A stretch of 64,000 bases of DNA, from NCBI GenBank assembly GCA_011959105.1, contig BLLU01000149.1:21694-85693 (forward strand), given 5' to 3'. How positions within the stretch are numbered: the stretch's first letter is position 1; each line of letters starts with the position of its first letter. The position numbers and the translations under genes were made by a program. Source of the DNA: Lachnospiraceae bacterium (GTDB taxonomy: Bacteria > Bacillota > Clostridia > Lachnospirales > Lachnospiraceae). A model generated the notes under the pieces. It made no database searches. It had not been told where the DNA came from and was given only the letters and a program-made list of their open reading frames with translations. Of this stretch, positions 41,764-51,044 are shown in pieces.

Positions 41764-42798
41764 ATGGAAGAGAAAATTCTGAATGGGAAAAAGAACGGAA
41801 TGAAAGTGTTGTTGACGATTATTGCGGTCTATGTGCTGGATATCGCACTGTTCGCGTATACCGTGAGCCATGTGCAGGGCGCAGAGACACCCTTGCTGGT
41901 GGCCGGACTGGTGATAAGCATCCTGGTGTTCTGTACCGCATGGATTTTCCTGTGCGGCCTGAAAGTATTACGGCCCCAGGAGGCGCTGGTTCTCACTTTA
42001 TTTGGTAAATATGTGGGAACGCTGAAGGACAGCGGCTTTTATTTTGTAAATCCCTTCTGCGCAGGGGTGAACCCGGCGGCAAAGACCCGGCTGAGCCAGA
42101 GCGGAGACGTGTCCGAAACCGGCAGCGGCATGGCGGTTCTGATGGGCGCGGCACAGGGAATGGGAACAAATGTGGTTATTGAAAGCAACAAGCTCTCCCT
42201 GAAGATCATGACTCTGAACAACAGCCGACAGAAGATCAACGACTGTCTGGGCAATCCCATTGAAATCGGAATCGCCGTCACCTGGCGAATCGTGGACACG
42301 GCAAAGGCCGTATTCAATGTGGATAATTATAAGGAATTTCTCTCTCTGCAATGTGACAGCGCCCTTCGGAACGTGGTGCGCATATATCCTTATGACGTGG
42401 CGCCCAATGTGGATACCACCGGCGACGGAATTGCGGACGAAGGAAGCCTGAGAGGTTCCAGCGAAGTGGTGGCTTCCAGAATCCGGGACGAGATTCAGGC
42501 CCGGGTCAAAGAGGCGGGAATCGAAATTGTGGAAGCGAGAATCACTTATCTGGCATACGCCTCCGAAATTGCCGCTGTTATGCTGCAGCGCCAGCAGGCT
42601 TCGGCAGTGATAGACGCCAGAAAGATGATAGTAGACGGCGCAGTGGGTATGGTGGAAATGGCACTGGAACGCCTGAGTGAAAAGGGTGTTGTGGAACTGG
42701 ATGAGGAGCGCAAGGCGGCGATGGTGTCCAATCTTCTGGTGGTTCTGTGCGGAAACAAAGACGCACAGCCCATTGTAAATTCGGGAAGCCTGTACTGA
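41764..42798 (+). CDS. SPFH/Band 7 family membrane protein
   Basis: A 344-residue protein with two N-terminal membrane helices (about residues 13-33 and 42-67), then an SPFH domain that starts at [20 protein letters not shown] and contains [21 protein letters not shown] helical C-terminal part ([20 protein letters not shown]) follows. SPFH proteins form cage-like oligomers in membrane microdomains; stomatin-like members of this type are widespread in Clostridia. It forms an operon with a small RHH protein that starts one base after its stop. Ribosome site TGGAGG. Confidence 0.85.
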   Translation: MEEKILNGKKNGMKVLLTIIAVYVLDIALFAYTVSHVQGAETPLLVAGLVISILVFCTAWIFLCGLKVLRPQEALVLTLFGKYVGTLKDSGFYFVNPFCAGVNPAAKTRLSQSGDVSETGSGMAVLMGAAQGMGTNVVIESNKLSLKIMTLNNSRQKINDCLGNPIEIGIAVTWRIVDTAKAVFNVDNYKEFLSLQCDSALRNVVRIYPYDVAPNVDTTGDGIADEGSLRGSSEVVASRIRDEIQARVKEAGIEIVEARITYLAYASEIAAVMLQRQQASAVIDARKMIVDGAVGMVEMALERLSEKGVVELDEERKAAMVSNLLVVLCGNKDAQPIVNSGSLY

Positions 42799-42799
42799 T

Positions 42800-42997
42800 A
42801 TGGCCGAAAGTAAAAAACAGATTCCCCTGCGGCTGTCTCCAAAGCTATACAATGCCATTGCCGCCTGGGCAGAAGACGATTTTCGTTCCGTGAACGGGCA
42901 GATTGAATATCTGCTGACGGAATGCGTCAGGCAGCGCAGGAAAAACGGGAACCATGTCTCCGAGGAGACAGACGCACCATCGGAACCGGAGGTATAA
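42800..42997 (+). CDS. Small Arc-like (ribbon-helix-helix) protein linked to SPFH
   Basis: A 65-residue protein: [20 protein letters not shown] then [20 protein letters not shown], a beta strand followed by two helices as in Arc/MetJ-type ribbon-helix-helix proteins. The C-terminal tail is acidic. It is translationally coupled to the SPFH gene (one base apart), a pairing that recurs in Clostridia, and may repress that operon. A terminator follows at 43027. Confidence 0.75.
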   Translation: MAESKKQIPLRLSPKLYNAIAAWAEDDFRSVNGQIEYLLTECVRQRRKNGNHVSEETDAPSEPEV

Positions 42998-43026
42998 ATC
43001 GCCCGCCCTAACCATATTACCGTCTA

Positions 43027-43068
43027 TAAAAAAGCGGATACCGGCCCTCCGGGCTGGCGTCCGCTTTT
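43027..43068 (+). terminator. Terminator of the SPFH operon
   Basis: AAAAAAGCGGA pairs with TCCGCTTTT around an inner GGCCCTCCGGGCTGG stem. Confidence 0.8.
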
Positions 43069-43152
43069 GTCAAATCTTCTCAAAAAACCTCCGGGCCGGC
43101 GCCCATGTCCAGGTTCTCCGGAACACTGCCGGAATGGGGGCTTGGCCCCGTT

Positions 43153-43482
43153 CTATTCGCCGCACTCCCACCGGCAGGTTTTCATATCCACATGTTCTCC
43201 ATCTCTGAACCTGACCTTTTCCGCCAGCAGCAAGTCTCGCTGCTCCCCAAAATGCGGGGCCAGACGTCCCGCATGGTTCACCACCCGGTGACAGGGATAG
43301 TCGCCGTAACGATCCGCCTGACTCAGCACCTTTCCCACCAGCCGGGCATTGTTGCTGCGGCCGATGAGCCGGGCGATCTGGCCGTAGGAGGCCACTTTCC
43401 CCCGGGGTATTTCCTCCACCACGGAAAGAATCTGGTAGATCAGTTTTTCGTCCATTACAGCCTTTTTCGGATTGATATACAT
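43153..43482 (-). CDS. MGMT-family DNA repair protein (short form)
   Basis: A 109-residue protein that corresponds to the DNA-binding half of O6-alkylguanine-DNA alkyltransferase: IPRGKVASYGQIARLIGRSN, then NARLVGKVLS and the active-site motif PCHRVV with Cys64 present. Proteins of this size lacking the N-terminal domain include alkyltransferase-like proteins, but those usually have Trp in place of Cys; the Cys here suggests retained activity. It ends outside the tailocin locus, on the same strand. Start at 43482 has GGGAGAGG; ATG at 43455 is an alternative. Confidence 0.8.
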   Translation of the reverse strand: MYINPKKAVMDEKLIYQILSVVEEIPRGKVASYGQIARLIGRSNNARLVGKVLSQADRYGDYPCHRVVNHAGRLAPHFGEQRDLLLAEKVRFRDGEHVDMKTCRWECGE

Positions 43483-43579
43483 CCTCTCCCTTCGCCAGTA
43501 TATGAGTCATTATACCCGCATTCCCCTTTACGGTCAATGCACATATGCCATATATCCCTTTTCCCGAAAATGGACCTTG

Positions 43580-43604
43580 AGGCGGTCAGGACCGCCTCAA
43601 ATAT
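43580..43604 (-). terminator. Candidate terminator of the tailocin operon
   Basis: TTGAGGCGGTC and GACCGCCTCAA form an 11-bp stem that includes the endolysin stop. The tract after it on the minus strand (GGTCCATTTTCG) is only weakly T-rich. Confidence 0.45.
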
Positions 43605-44389
43605 TTACCCGATACATGGCCTTCCCGTCCCTGATAGGCAATCAGATACCATTTCACCCCCTTTACATCATTGTAATACCCATAGCATCTGACTGCCTTT
43701 CCTGCGGGAATCACACATATGACATTGTCAGGGCTGATAAGCCCGGGCTTGTACCTCATATGGAGATCGGCAGTGGTATGGTACACTCCCGCAAGTTCGC
43801 TTGCCTTGTACATGGCCGGAGCCACCTTTTTCTGTGCCGGCTGGGACTCAGGCACGGAAGGCCCGCCGGAAGTAACTTTGGCGCCCGGTGACAGCACCAC
43901 TACGGTATGGCCCTGGGATTTGGTTACAAGAATGTCGCCGGGCAGCAGATAGTCGGAAGATTTGCAGTATCCGGCATCTGTCAACACGTCAAACTCTCCT
44001 GTGGCCTTCAGCACATTCACCTGCGACGCCGTACTGAAATTTCCTGCTTTTATGCCGGCATACAGACAGCAGACCCTCACCAGGGCAGAGCAGTCCGTCT
44101 CACATGCAACTGTCACCTTTGACAGATCATAATTGTGCTCTTCACTGGCAGCCAGGGCGGAAAGCCTGTTTGACTGGTCATAGCCGATCAGATCATTGTC
44201 GCAGGCGGCCTGCATGTTCCGGGCAATGGCTGCCGCCGCTTCCGCCCGCCTGGGCCTTAAAACCACCCACCCCTTGCTGTGCAGATACCACTTCTGCACG
44301 GCCACTTCCTTTCCGGTCTGATCCCCGGGCAGGCCCCCGGTGGTCTTTCCGTTTTCGTCAATCCTTGCACTGCCAATCATCACTGCCAT
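43586..44389 (-). CDS. Tailocin endolysin (NlpC/P60-like amidase with SH3-type domain)
   Basis: A 267-residue peptidoglycan hydrolase. Residues ~1-170 resemble phage amidase/endopeptidase domains, with MIGSARIDENGKTTGGLPGD, GDQTGKEV and the catalytic Cys in CETDCSALVRVCC; the His is probably in GHTVVVL. A Ser/Pro/Lys linker joins a C-terminal SH3-like cell-wall domain (ADLHMRYKPG ... GREGHVSGKYL). It should break the producer's wall to release particles. Its start overlaps the holin gene by 32 bases. No signal peptide, as expected for a holin-dependent enzyme. Start at 44389 is chosen because the family begins at this methionine. Confidence 0.82.
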   Translation of the reverse strand: MAVMIGSARIDENGKTTGGLPGDQTGKEVAVQKWYLHSKGWVVLRPRRAEAAAAIARNMQAACDNDLIGYDQSNRLSALAASEEHNYDLSKVTVACETDCSALVRVCCLYAGIKAGNFSTASQVNVLKATGEFDVLTDAGYCKSSDYLLPGDILVTKSQGHTVVVLSPGAKVTSGGPSVPESQPAQKKVAPAMYKASELAGVYHTTADLHMRYKPGLISPDNVICVIPAGKAVRCYGYYNDVKGVKWYLIAYQGREGHVSGKYLRRS

Positions 44390-44807
44390 ATGTTTCACCC
44401 TTCCCTTTCTTCTGCAGTATTTCAATCGCCCCGGCCACCACATCCGGCAGGGGAATTCCCATAAGCCCGGCATTTTCCACAATGCTGATGAGTTCATTGG
44501 CAATGAACGCAATGGTGACCACATCCCTGATATAATTGGTCCCGATGGTTAAATCAACGCGGTATGCCGCCCACACAAACAGCAGAGTCATGACTTTTCT
44601 GCAAAGCCCTTTCCATCCCACACTTGATTGCAGCGCCCCCGTGTCCGTCTTGGAACTGGAGTGAAACACTCCCGCCACCAGCAGCCCGGAGATAAAGTCT
44701 ATGGCCATCAGAATCACCAGGGTGGTCATTCCGGCATTCCAGCCGCCAAAGGCCGCAGCAACGGCCGAACCCACAATACCCAATCCTGTACAGATGAATT
44801 GTTTCAT
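44358..44807 (-). CDS. Phage holin (toxin secretion / phage lysis family)
   Basis: A 149-residue membrane protein with three to four hydrophobic segments and the pattern ILMAIDFISGLLVAGVFHSS, then GLCRKVMTLLFVWAAYRVD, typical of the Cph1/TcdE-like holin family. It should permeabilise the membrane so that the endolysin reaches the wall. It lies directly before the endolysin gene, as in PBSX-like and diffocin loci. Confidence 0.87.
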   Translation of the reverse strand: MKQFICTGLGIVGSAVAAAFGGWNAGMTTLVILMAIDFISGLLVAGVFHSSSKTDTGALQSSVGWKGLCRKVMTLLFVWAAYRVDLTIGTNYIRDVVTIAFIANELISIVENAGLMGIPLPDVVAGAIEILQKKGKGETYGSDDWQCKD

Positions 44808-44836
44808 AGATTATCTATCCTTTCTTAAATATAGTT

Positions 44837-46711
44837 TTACTCCTGAAATTTTGTTTCCAGGTTTTCCAAACGCTGTTCCAAATTTGTGATCTTTGCCTGT
44901 AAACGCTGGATTACCGCTGTGTTCAGGGCAATAAACTCCTCATATCTCAAGGAGTAAACATAATCTTCGCCAACTTTGTCCCTGCAGAATCCGGCAAAGT
45001 CCAGATCGGACAAACCGCTCTGCGCCATGGCTCTCTCCACATCCTGGGCAATATAACCGACATGTGTGCGCCCGCCGGTGCCATCCTTAAAACGATAACT
45101 AACAGGCTGTAACAGGGCAAAAAAGTCCAGATATTTGTCCGTGATTGGAATAATATCCTTTTTTTGGTTGCGGTCAGATGTGGAAATCACCGAATTTCTC
45201 GCATAGACCTGACTTATGCGGTGACCCGGCGTTCCCAAAGCGTAAGCGCAATCACTCCAGGGACATAATGACCACATTGATTCCGTCACTCCTAATGTCA
45301 TGACAAAGTCACCCTCTTTCGGCACAATCTTAAACATTTGAGTGCCTTCTCCGTAAACCGCCCAACTGCCGAACTGCAATTGGACCCGGTCGTTGAGTTT
45401 TGTGCTTCCTGTAATTGTTCCGCCTGTCAAGGGTAGGTAGGAATGCGTATGGGCAGAAGGAGTGAACGATCCCGGCTTGCCCCCAATCTCGCCCCAGGTG
45501 TAACCCGGTTTGGCCGATGCCTTAGCCCAGGGATACACATCGCTGGCAGGCAATGAGGTGGGAAAATCCGTGATCTGGGACCTCTTATGGGTATGGCTGG
45601 ACGGAGCTTTCCCGCTTAAGCCTGTATTTAAAGCGGATATCGCACCTTTTACAGTGCTATCCCCAATGCCGGATATATTGGCAGTCCCCAACTGGCTCCA
45701 CAAAAAACGTAGATTGCGCACTGCCAATGAAAATTTATCAAATAAAGTACCATGCTTTTCTCCGGATCTTACCAGATCAATCTCCCCCCATGCATTCGGA
45801 GTTTTGGAATCAGAGGATGTGAAAGAGACCGTATTGTTCTGGGTATTTCCCGTTTTGGTCTGCTTATCATTCCAGGCCTGCCGCTCCGACGAGGTAATAT
45901 GAATCTCCTGATTCCCCATATGGCTGTTGAGATCCGCCTGGTTTGCCTTGGTCCCTATGGCGGCGCTCAGCGCGGACACCACATCCTCATTGTCACGCAT
46001 GGCCTGGGCAATCTCCCCCAAAGTATCCAATGTGTCTGGGGCCCCATTGATCAGGTCCGCAATTTTATTGTCGGTATATGCAGCACTCTGCCTGTAGGAT
46101 GCGTCAATGGCCCCCTGCTGGGCGGTAGATACCGGCTTGTCCAGATCAGATGTGTTATCCGCTTCACCCAGGCCCACCTGCTCCTTGCTGACTAAATGAG
46201 GATTATCTATGTCACACATATGATTTTCCATCTCACTTTCCAGTTCCAGCACATCCCCCACGGTAGCCATGGCTGAGGAATCCATCTGGATCGTGATCTG
46301 GTCCGCATTTTCCAGCGTCAGTTTCAGTTTAATCTCCATGCCGCTCAGGGTCTGAGACTGCCGGGGCATATATGCCCCATGGGCCTGCTCCGTTGCCACG
46401 GCAAACAAGACCGGGGGTTCTTCTCCCAATCGGGCAAAAACTCCCAGCGTATTGGCGTAATATCCCTCCTCCAGTTCACTGTTCAGAAAAAGGGCGTTTG
46501 CCCGAATCATATGCCCCTCTATCGACATCTTTCTGATGCCTGTCCGTTGTCTGACATCCTCCAGTTCTGTCAGCCCCTTCAGTAGATCCACATCATACTT
46601 TTTTTCTGACATGGCCATCTCTGTAAGGGAAAGTTCCCTTTCTGAATTCAGCTTTAAATTAAGAAGATGCTTCCCCGCATCTGTGACGCATAATTTTGAA
46701 AAATATGCCAT
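44837..46711 (-). CDS. Tail fibre / receptor-binding protein with S74 intramolecular chaperone
   Basis: A 624-residue fibre. The N-terminal ~150 residues (MAYFSKLCVTDAGKHLLN, then TLGVFARLGEEPPVLFAVAT) resemble phage tail-collar or fibre attachment domains. The middle is repetitive, with two H-x-H elements (SSHTHKRSQ and SAHTHSYLP) like the metal-binding sites of trimeric tail needles. The C-terminal ~110 residues are a peptidase S74 domain (STSDRNQKKDIIPI ... VGYIAQDVE), which trimerises the fibre and cuts itself off at the Ser of STSDRN. It should set the target range of the particle. ATG at 46711 follows GGAGGGATTAAA. Confidence 0.85.
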   Translation of the reverse strand: MAYFSKLCVTDAGKHLLNLKLNSERELSLTEMAMSEKKYDVDLLKGLTELEDVRQRTGIRKMSIEGHMIRANALFLNSELEEGYYANTLGVFARLGEEPPVLFAVATEQAHGAYMPRQSQTLSGMEIKLKLTLENADQITIQMDSSAMATVGDVLELESEMENHMCDIDNPHLVSKEQVGLGEADNTSDLDKPVSTAQQGAIDASYRQSAAYTDNKIADLINGAPDTLDTLGEIAQAMRDNEDVVSALSAAIGTKANQADLNSHMGNQEIHITSSERQAWNDKQTKTGNTQNNTVSFTSSDSKTPNAWGEIDLVRSGEKHGTLFDKFSLAVRNLRFLWSQLGTANISGIGDSTVKGAISALNTGLSGKAPSSHTHKRSQITDFPTSLPASDVYPWAKASAKPGYTWGEIGGKPGSFTPSAHTHSYLPLTGGTITGSTKLNDRVQLQFGSWAVYGEGTQMFKIVPKEGDFVMTLGVTESMWSLCPWSDCAYALGTPGHRISQVYARNSVISTSDRNQKKDIIPITDKYLDFFALLQPVSYRFKDGTGGRTHVGYIAQDVERAMAQSGLSDLDFAGFCRDKVGEDYVYSLRYEEFIALNTAVIQRLQAKITNLEQRLENLETKFQE

Positions 46712-46792
46712 TTTAATCCCTCCGTGAATTACTTTAGTCATTAGGAAAATCCCAAAATGGGATGCAAAGCCGCGTCTGCTTTTCCGTTTTCC

Positions 46793-47332
46793 TCAATTCT
46801 CAATTTCAATTATGTCCGTATAGGCAACACATCCTCCCGCAAAGATCAGTCCTTCCGTGTCACAGCCAATGTGGTTGGTGGCAGACAACTCAATATTGCA
46901 GGGCACCATCTTCTCCAATATATGTTCCAATTCATCCACCTGGCCGGGCATTTCCAGGGACGTGCGGACTGCGATACCATATCCCTGACTGAAGTCATTT
47001 TCCACGGAAAAATCGGAACTCCCGCAAAGAGCCCCGATTTTTTCCGTCAATGCTTTCCATGTATAGGGCAATTTATTAACCCATCTTGTCTGCACCCGTA
47101 TCCTTCTGCTCTCCAGGGTGTCATCTTCCGCCGGGCAGATGCCAAGCAGTTTTTCATATCTTGACAGACCATATTCATCGGCCGTGGAGATGAAATGATT
47201 GTTTAAAGTCCGCTCCGTTTCCTGCCAGAGATTTTGAAATTCCGGGTTTTCCGCCTCAAGGGCGGCAGCCGGCTCTCGATAGTTCTGCATAAAAAGAGGC
47301 AGGTATGAGGCAAGATCCACTTCCCGTATCAT
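46793..47332 (-). CDS. Baseplate/tail protein, YmfQ/DUF2313 family
   Basis: A 179-residue protein of the phage tail family found directly after baseplate protein J (YmfQ, XkdT-neighbour in PBSX). Visible pattern: FISTADEYGLSRYEKLLGIC, then DDTLESRRIRVQTRWVNKLP. It probably completes the baseplate wedge where fibres attach. It starts in an ATGA overlap with the gp47-like gene. Confidence 0.82.
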   Translation of the reverse strand: MIREVDLASYLPLFMQNYREPAAALEAENPEFQNLWQETERTLNNHFISTADEYGLSRYEKLLGICPAEDDTLESRRIRVQTRWVNKLPYTWKALTEKIGALCGSSDFSVENDFSQGYGIAVRTSLEMPGQVDELEHILEKMVPCNIELSATNHIGCDTEGLIFAGGCVAYTDIIEIEN

Positions 47333-48531
47333 GCGGATACACCCCCCAACACCGGGATCTGATACCGGTTCAATACTAAGTTGTCTGCAGATCCGTTGAT
47401 TTCTGTGGCAGCCACATCCAAAACCCCCTTAACCCCAAGGATTCTGGTCTCCACCTGGCTGATTCTGACAATCATTGTATGGCTGTCAGCCCAGGCCTTT
47501 CTCAGTTCCGACAGATAAAGACCCACGGCCTCCTGGACGGCGGCCCGGGTGTTGGTCCAGTTGTAACCGTTATCGAAGGTTACGGTGGTCCTCACATTTA
47601 CCTGTACAGGATCGGCGCTTTTGACCTTGACTACATGACCGATGGGCGCAAGCCCGCTTCCCTCTCCCGCATATATATCCGGGTCAAGTTCTGTCTGAAT
47701 CTTTTCCAGAAGCACGTCCGAGGCTTCCCCGAAGTCCTGAGAGTTGACCACCGTTATAAGAACCGTGCCGCCCACCGTAAGTTTCTTTTCAGCAGCCGCC
47801 GTGAAAACAGCGGAGAGCCAGGACGCTGCTTCCGGCTCCAATCCGCCGATCACGGAATTGTACCATGCGGCCGCTGCGGCGGAAGGGATCAGTTCGGCCG
47901 GGCGTATATCCCCGTTCCATACTCTTGTCACCTTTAAATCCCCCACGCCGCTGATTTTCTTAACCGCCTCTATATATGCGGCCTGGTTTCCGGCAAAGGC
48001 ACGTTCCCGGAAGCTGTCAAAATACCGCTGCCGGAATGCCTCTGTGTCCTCTTCCTCCTCACCGGGGATCAGGACCTCCGTGAGCTGCGCAGTCTGCAGT
48101 CCGTCAATATAGTCAATGGGCATCATGGCCCCCAGGCGCAGATTGCCTATGGTTCCCTCTGTCTCGCACTGTACCTGATACTGCCCCGGAAGTATCTGCT
48201 TTGACACCACATAGTTGACTTCTCCTATATTAAACCGTTTTCCCGTAACATCAATATGAGACTGTGTAAATTCTCCTTTTAAAACGGCCTTTGTGGCAGC
48301 CTCGGGGGCAAGTCCCCGATCCCGGGCCAGCAATACCAGGAATTCCCTGGATGCCGTATCGCCAAATGCATTTTTCACCAGGTATTCCAGTTCCGTGTAG
48401 AGTATGGCCAGCTCGTTGGCCGTAGCCTCATGAGTATCGTAGATCAACGCACTGGGCCTTTTATCCAGCTTGTCGGACACCCGGGACAGCATACGCTCCC
48501 GCAGAAAATCATCTGTCATATTTTCATACAT
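47329..48531 (-). CDS. Baseplate J/gp47 family protein
   Basis: A 400-residue baseplate wedge protein with the gp47/J signature (EEEEDTEAFRQRYFDSFRER, then FAGNQAAYIEAVKKISGVGD). In contractile tails this protein forms the baseplate wedges that trigger sheath contraction. It starts in a TAATG overlap with the DUF2634 gene. Confidence 0.88.
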   Translation of the reverse strand: MYENMTDDFLRERMLSRVSDKLDKRPSALIYDTHEATANELAILYTELEYLVKNAFGDTASREFLVLLARDRGLAPEAATKAVLKGEFTQSHIDVTGKRFNIGEVNYVVSKQILPGQYQVQCETEGTIGNLRLGAMMPIDYIDGLQTAQLTEVLIPGEEEEDTEAFRQRYFDSFRERAFAGNQAAYIEAVKKISGVGDLKVTRVWNGDIRPAELIPSAAAAAWYNSVIGGLEPEAASWLSAVFTAAAEKKLTVGGTVLITVVNSQDFGEASDVLLEKIQTELDPDIYAGEGSGLAPIGHVVKVKSADPVQVNVRTTVTFDNGYNWTNTRAAVQEAVGLYLSELRKAWADSHTMIVRISQVETRILGVKGVLDVAATEINGSADNLVLNRYQIPVLGGVSA

Positions 48532-48935
48532 TATATCTCCACCTCCTTTTCCGCCGGGATATCTCCGTAGATGGTATGCGTTGTGAAAGTCGTATGGACA
48601 ACGCCTTTCACACTGGTGTCATGGCTGAAATCCGTCACTTCCGTGATTCTGTCGTCCATAAGAAGCGCTTCGCTGATCCTGCGCTCCAGTTCCGCACAGA
48701 CCCACCCCACTGGCTCGCCGTACAAGTCAATAGTCTCGATCCCATACCACCAGGGGTAGATCAGATATTGGTATCTTTCTGTCTGCAGAATACGGAAAAT
48801 AGCCTGTTTTACAGCCTCTCTGCCGTCCACATGCCCCCGCACGGAGCCTCCTTCCATGTCCATCCGATATGTCAGGCCCGGCTGCTTTACGATTTTAAAG
48901 TTCTGTGTTAAAGCTCCAACAGTTGAAGGAATCAT
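48531..48935 (-). CDS. Baseplate protein, DUF2634/XkdS family
   Basis: A 134-residue protein: RGHVDGREAVKQAIFRILQT, then YLIYPWWYGIETIDLYGEPV, the gp25-like lysozyme-fold pattern of XkdS. It links the baseplate hub to the wedges. The ATG at 48935 overlaps the preceding gene as ATGA; longer in-frame starts lie inside that gene. Confidence 0.85.
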   Translation of the reverse strand: MIPSTVGALTQNFKIVKQPGLTYRMDMEGGSVRGHVDGREAVKQAIFRILQTERYQYLIYPWWYGIETIDLYGEPVGWVCAELERRISEALLMDDRITEVTDFSHDTSVKGVVHTTFTTHTIYGDIPAEKEVEI

Positions 48936-49375
48936 CTTCCACCCCCTATCCGATCCACTACAATGAATTTCTGGCCGCCCTGCTGGCGTATCAGTACCAC
49001 TTCCTCCCCGACCTTCAGTGCATTGTGAACCCTGACAGTTTTTTCGCCGGATATCCCATGACTGTGCTTCAGATCCGCCGCTCCGGCGGTCAGGCCATTG
49101 CTCTCCGGCCCCTGGATCTGGTGGGAATGCGGCTGCTGCAGTGCCTCCTGGGTGAGCCATTCCACAGTGACCCGGCTCTCATAATCCGTCACGTTCCGGG
49201 TCAGTACAAGCTGGGATTCCCCTAAGAGCATTTTCTGCTCCACGCTGATTTTCAGCGGATTTACCCCCTGCACCTGTCCGAAAAAAACATTGACCGGTTT
49301 GCAGGCTTCCCATTCATCCTTCGCTGCCTTTTTCACTGCTCTTACAAATTGATTTGCGTCAGCCAACAATTTCAC
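48932..49375 (-). CDS. Tail protein, DUF2577/XkdR family
   Basis: A 147-residue small beta-rich protein with VFFGQVQGVNPLKISVEQKM and VGEEVVLIRQQGGQKFIVVD, as in XkdR. It carries HSHQIQ and HSHGI motifs that may bind metal, which fits a hub or spike role, though no separate spike gene is recognisable. The start is uncertain: a GTG at 49375 sits on AGAGGGG, and a TTG nine bases in has better spacing. It overlaps the XkdQ-like gene by 17 bases. Confidence 0.8.
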   Translation of the reverse strand: MKLLADANQFVRAVKKAAKDEWEACKPVNVFFGQVQGVNPLKISVEQKMLLGESQLVLTRNVTDYESRVTVEWLTQEALQQPHSHQIQGPESNGLTAGAADLKHSHGISGEKTVRVHNALKVGEEVVLIRQQGGQKFIVVDRIGGGR

Positions 49376-50339
49376 CCCCTCTCAGCGTCAGATCCATCCA
49401 GTGTTCCCCCTGCCTGTAAATATGTTTGCAGGACTCCACCAGCATAAAATGATTCAGTTTCATATCCCCAAGTCCAAGGCAGACCATCACCAGAGACCCG
49501 GCCCGCACCCGATTGTCACCCATTGCGTTGGTGATTTTCAGACTACGCGTCTTTTTATTGTATAACTTCAAAAGAGCATCCGCCTTGGCCTGGCCGTTCT
49601 CCCCCTCATTGAGGGTGTCAAAATGCTGCAGGACGCCCCATCTGTTGATATTTCCGGTATCCTGGGCTATGTAGACATCCCGATAACCGGTTTTTTCATT
49701 GTCATAGGTCAGCTTAATCTTGTTGTAGGTGCCTTCATCAATGGAGGTGGTATAGTCATAATTCTCCCCCGTCTCCTCGTCAATCATCAGGTAGGCTCCG
49801 GGACGTCCCACATACATCCGGGACATATGTCTCAGAGTCAGCTTTCCGAAATCATCGTAGAATACATACAGTTCCCCCGTGTTGGTCAATGTCTGGTCCA
49901 GAGCATTTTCAATCATTTCAAACAGGGAGGTGTTTTCCTCCACTCTGGACCCTATGACGAACCGGCTGTCTTCCACCTCACCCACACGCAGAGCATAATC
50001 CGCCGCCACCATATTGATCAGCTGGGAGGCTGTCTTGTTCTCGTACACGATGGTGTCCTTGTTTTTCAGATACCGCAGTTGGTCGTAAGCCGTCACGTTG
50101 ATCAGGCGGTCTTTGTCTCTGGACTGCTTAAATACGAATCCGTAAAAAATTTCATCCCCGTCCACCCTGAGCCTGACTGCGCTGCCCTCGGAAAAGTCCA
50201 GTACATCGTCCGTCAGCACCTTAAAGGTGAGTTTGCCGGGCGCGCCCCTCCTGTCTGTCTGCCATTCGATCCCTTCCTCCACAGCGGGCAGAAAGGCCCT
50301 TGTACCCATTTCATTGCCGATTAAAAGTTCCACATCCAT
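49359..50339 (-). CDS. Baseplate hub protein, XkdQ/YqbQ family
   Basis: A 326-residue protein of the XkdQ family, often named cell wall hydrolase, equivalent to the gp27/gpD hub. It has beta-rich early residues (VRLRVDGDEIFYGFVFKQSR) and TAYDQLRYLKNKDTIVYENK. The hub surrounds the spike at the tail tip. The ATG at 50339 follows AAAGGGG with six-base spacing. Confidence 0.84.
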   Translation of the reverse strand: MDVELLIGNEMGTRAFLPAVEEGIEWQTDRRGAPGKLTFKVLTDDVLDFSEGSAVRLRVDGDEIFYGFVFKQSRDKDRLINVTAYDQLRYLKNKDTIVYENKTASQLINMVAADYALRVGEVEDSRFVIGSRVEENTSLFEMIENALDQTLTNTGELYVFYDDFGKLTLRHMSRMYVGRPGAYLMIDEETGENYDYTTSIDEGTYNKIKLTYDNEKTGYRDVYIAQDTGNINRWGVLQHFDTLNEGENGQAKADALLKLYNKKTRSLKITNAMGDNRVRAGSLVMVCLGLGDMKLNHFMLVESCKHIYRQGEHWMDLTLRGGEIVG

Positions 50340-50354
50340 CAAAAACCCCTTTCC

Positions 50355-51044
50355 TCATGCCGCCGGTATGGAGAGAACCTGCCCCGGGTAGATCCTGTTT
50401 GGATTGCCGCCGATGATTACCCGGTTGGCGTCATAGATGACCGTATATTTGGATCCGCTGCCGTAGAATTTCTTGGCAATATTCCACAGACAGTCACCCT
50501 TCACCACCGTATAGGTGGTGGCCTGGGACGGCGCAGGCGATGTGTCGTCTCCCCTTTGGGGGTCCACCGTCGCCATGGGCCCGGCCTGTGTCAATATCAC
50601 ATTTACCGTCTTGGTTCCATAGTCCCTCCATTGCTTCAGCTTTACAGTCACTTCCACATCAAATCCGTTCTTGGCGTCCTCTGTCAGTTTGTACTCCTCC
50701 AGCGTCACCTTAAGATTGGTGCCAAACAGCTTTCCATTACCGGGAAGACTGCGACAAACGATAAATTGGAATGGTTTCATGCTGTTTTTTAAGTCCTCAA
50801 GAAAATTGAGATAGTAGTCGGCAGTTTTAAAACCGTCCTTATAGACGGCAAAAGGGTATTTCACCTGCGGAATACCGCAGGTGAACTCAACTTCTGTCAG
50901 GCCGGCCTTTTTCAGGATATTGATCTCCCCTTCATCCATAAGCGTAAGAGTCTTGTTGGCATTGTCGATTTTCAGCTGCAGTTTGGAAGGGGTCACCGGT
51001 AACAGGCACTTGTCCAAATAAAATTCATATCCGCTCCTCGCCAT
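50355..51044 (-). CDS. LysM-containing tail protein, XkdP family
   Basis: A 229-residue protein. The N-terminal ~150 residues match XkdP (MARSGYEFYLDKCLLPVTPS), and residues ~175-229 are a LysM domain (YTVVKGDCLWNIAKKFYGSG ... IYPGQVLSIP). In contractile tails this connects tube and baseplate; the LysM domain may bind peptidoglycan or act as a structural clamp. It starts right after the tape measure stop. Confidence 0.87.
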   Translation of the reverse strand: MARSGYEFYLDKCLLPVTPSKLQLKIDNANKTLTLMDEGEINILKKAGLTEVEFTCGIPQVKYPFAVYKDGFKTADYYLNFLEDLKNSMKPFQFIVCRSLPGNGKLFGTNLKVTLEEYKLTEDAKNGFDVEVTVKLKQWRDYGTKTVNVILTQAGPMATVDPQRGDDTSPAPSQATTYTVVKGDCLWNIAKKFYGSGSKYTVIYDANRVIIGGNPNRIYPGQVLSIPAA

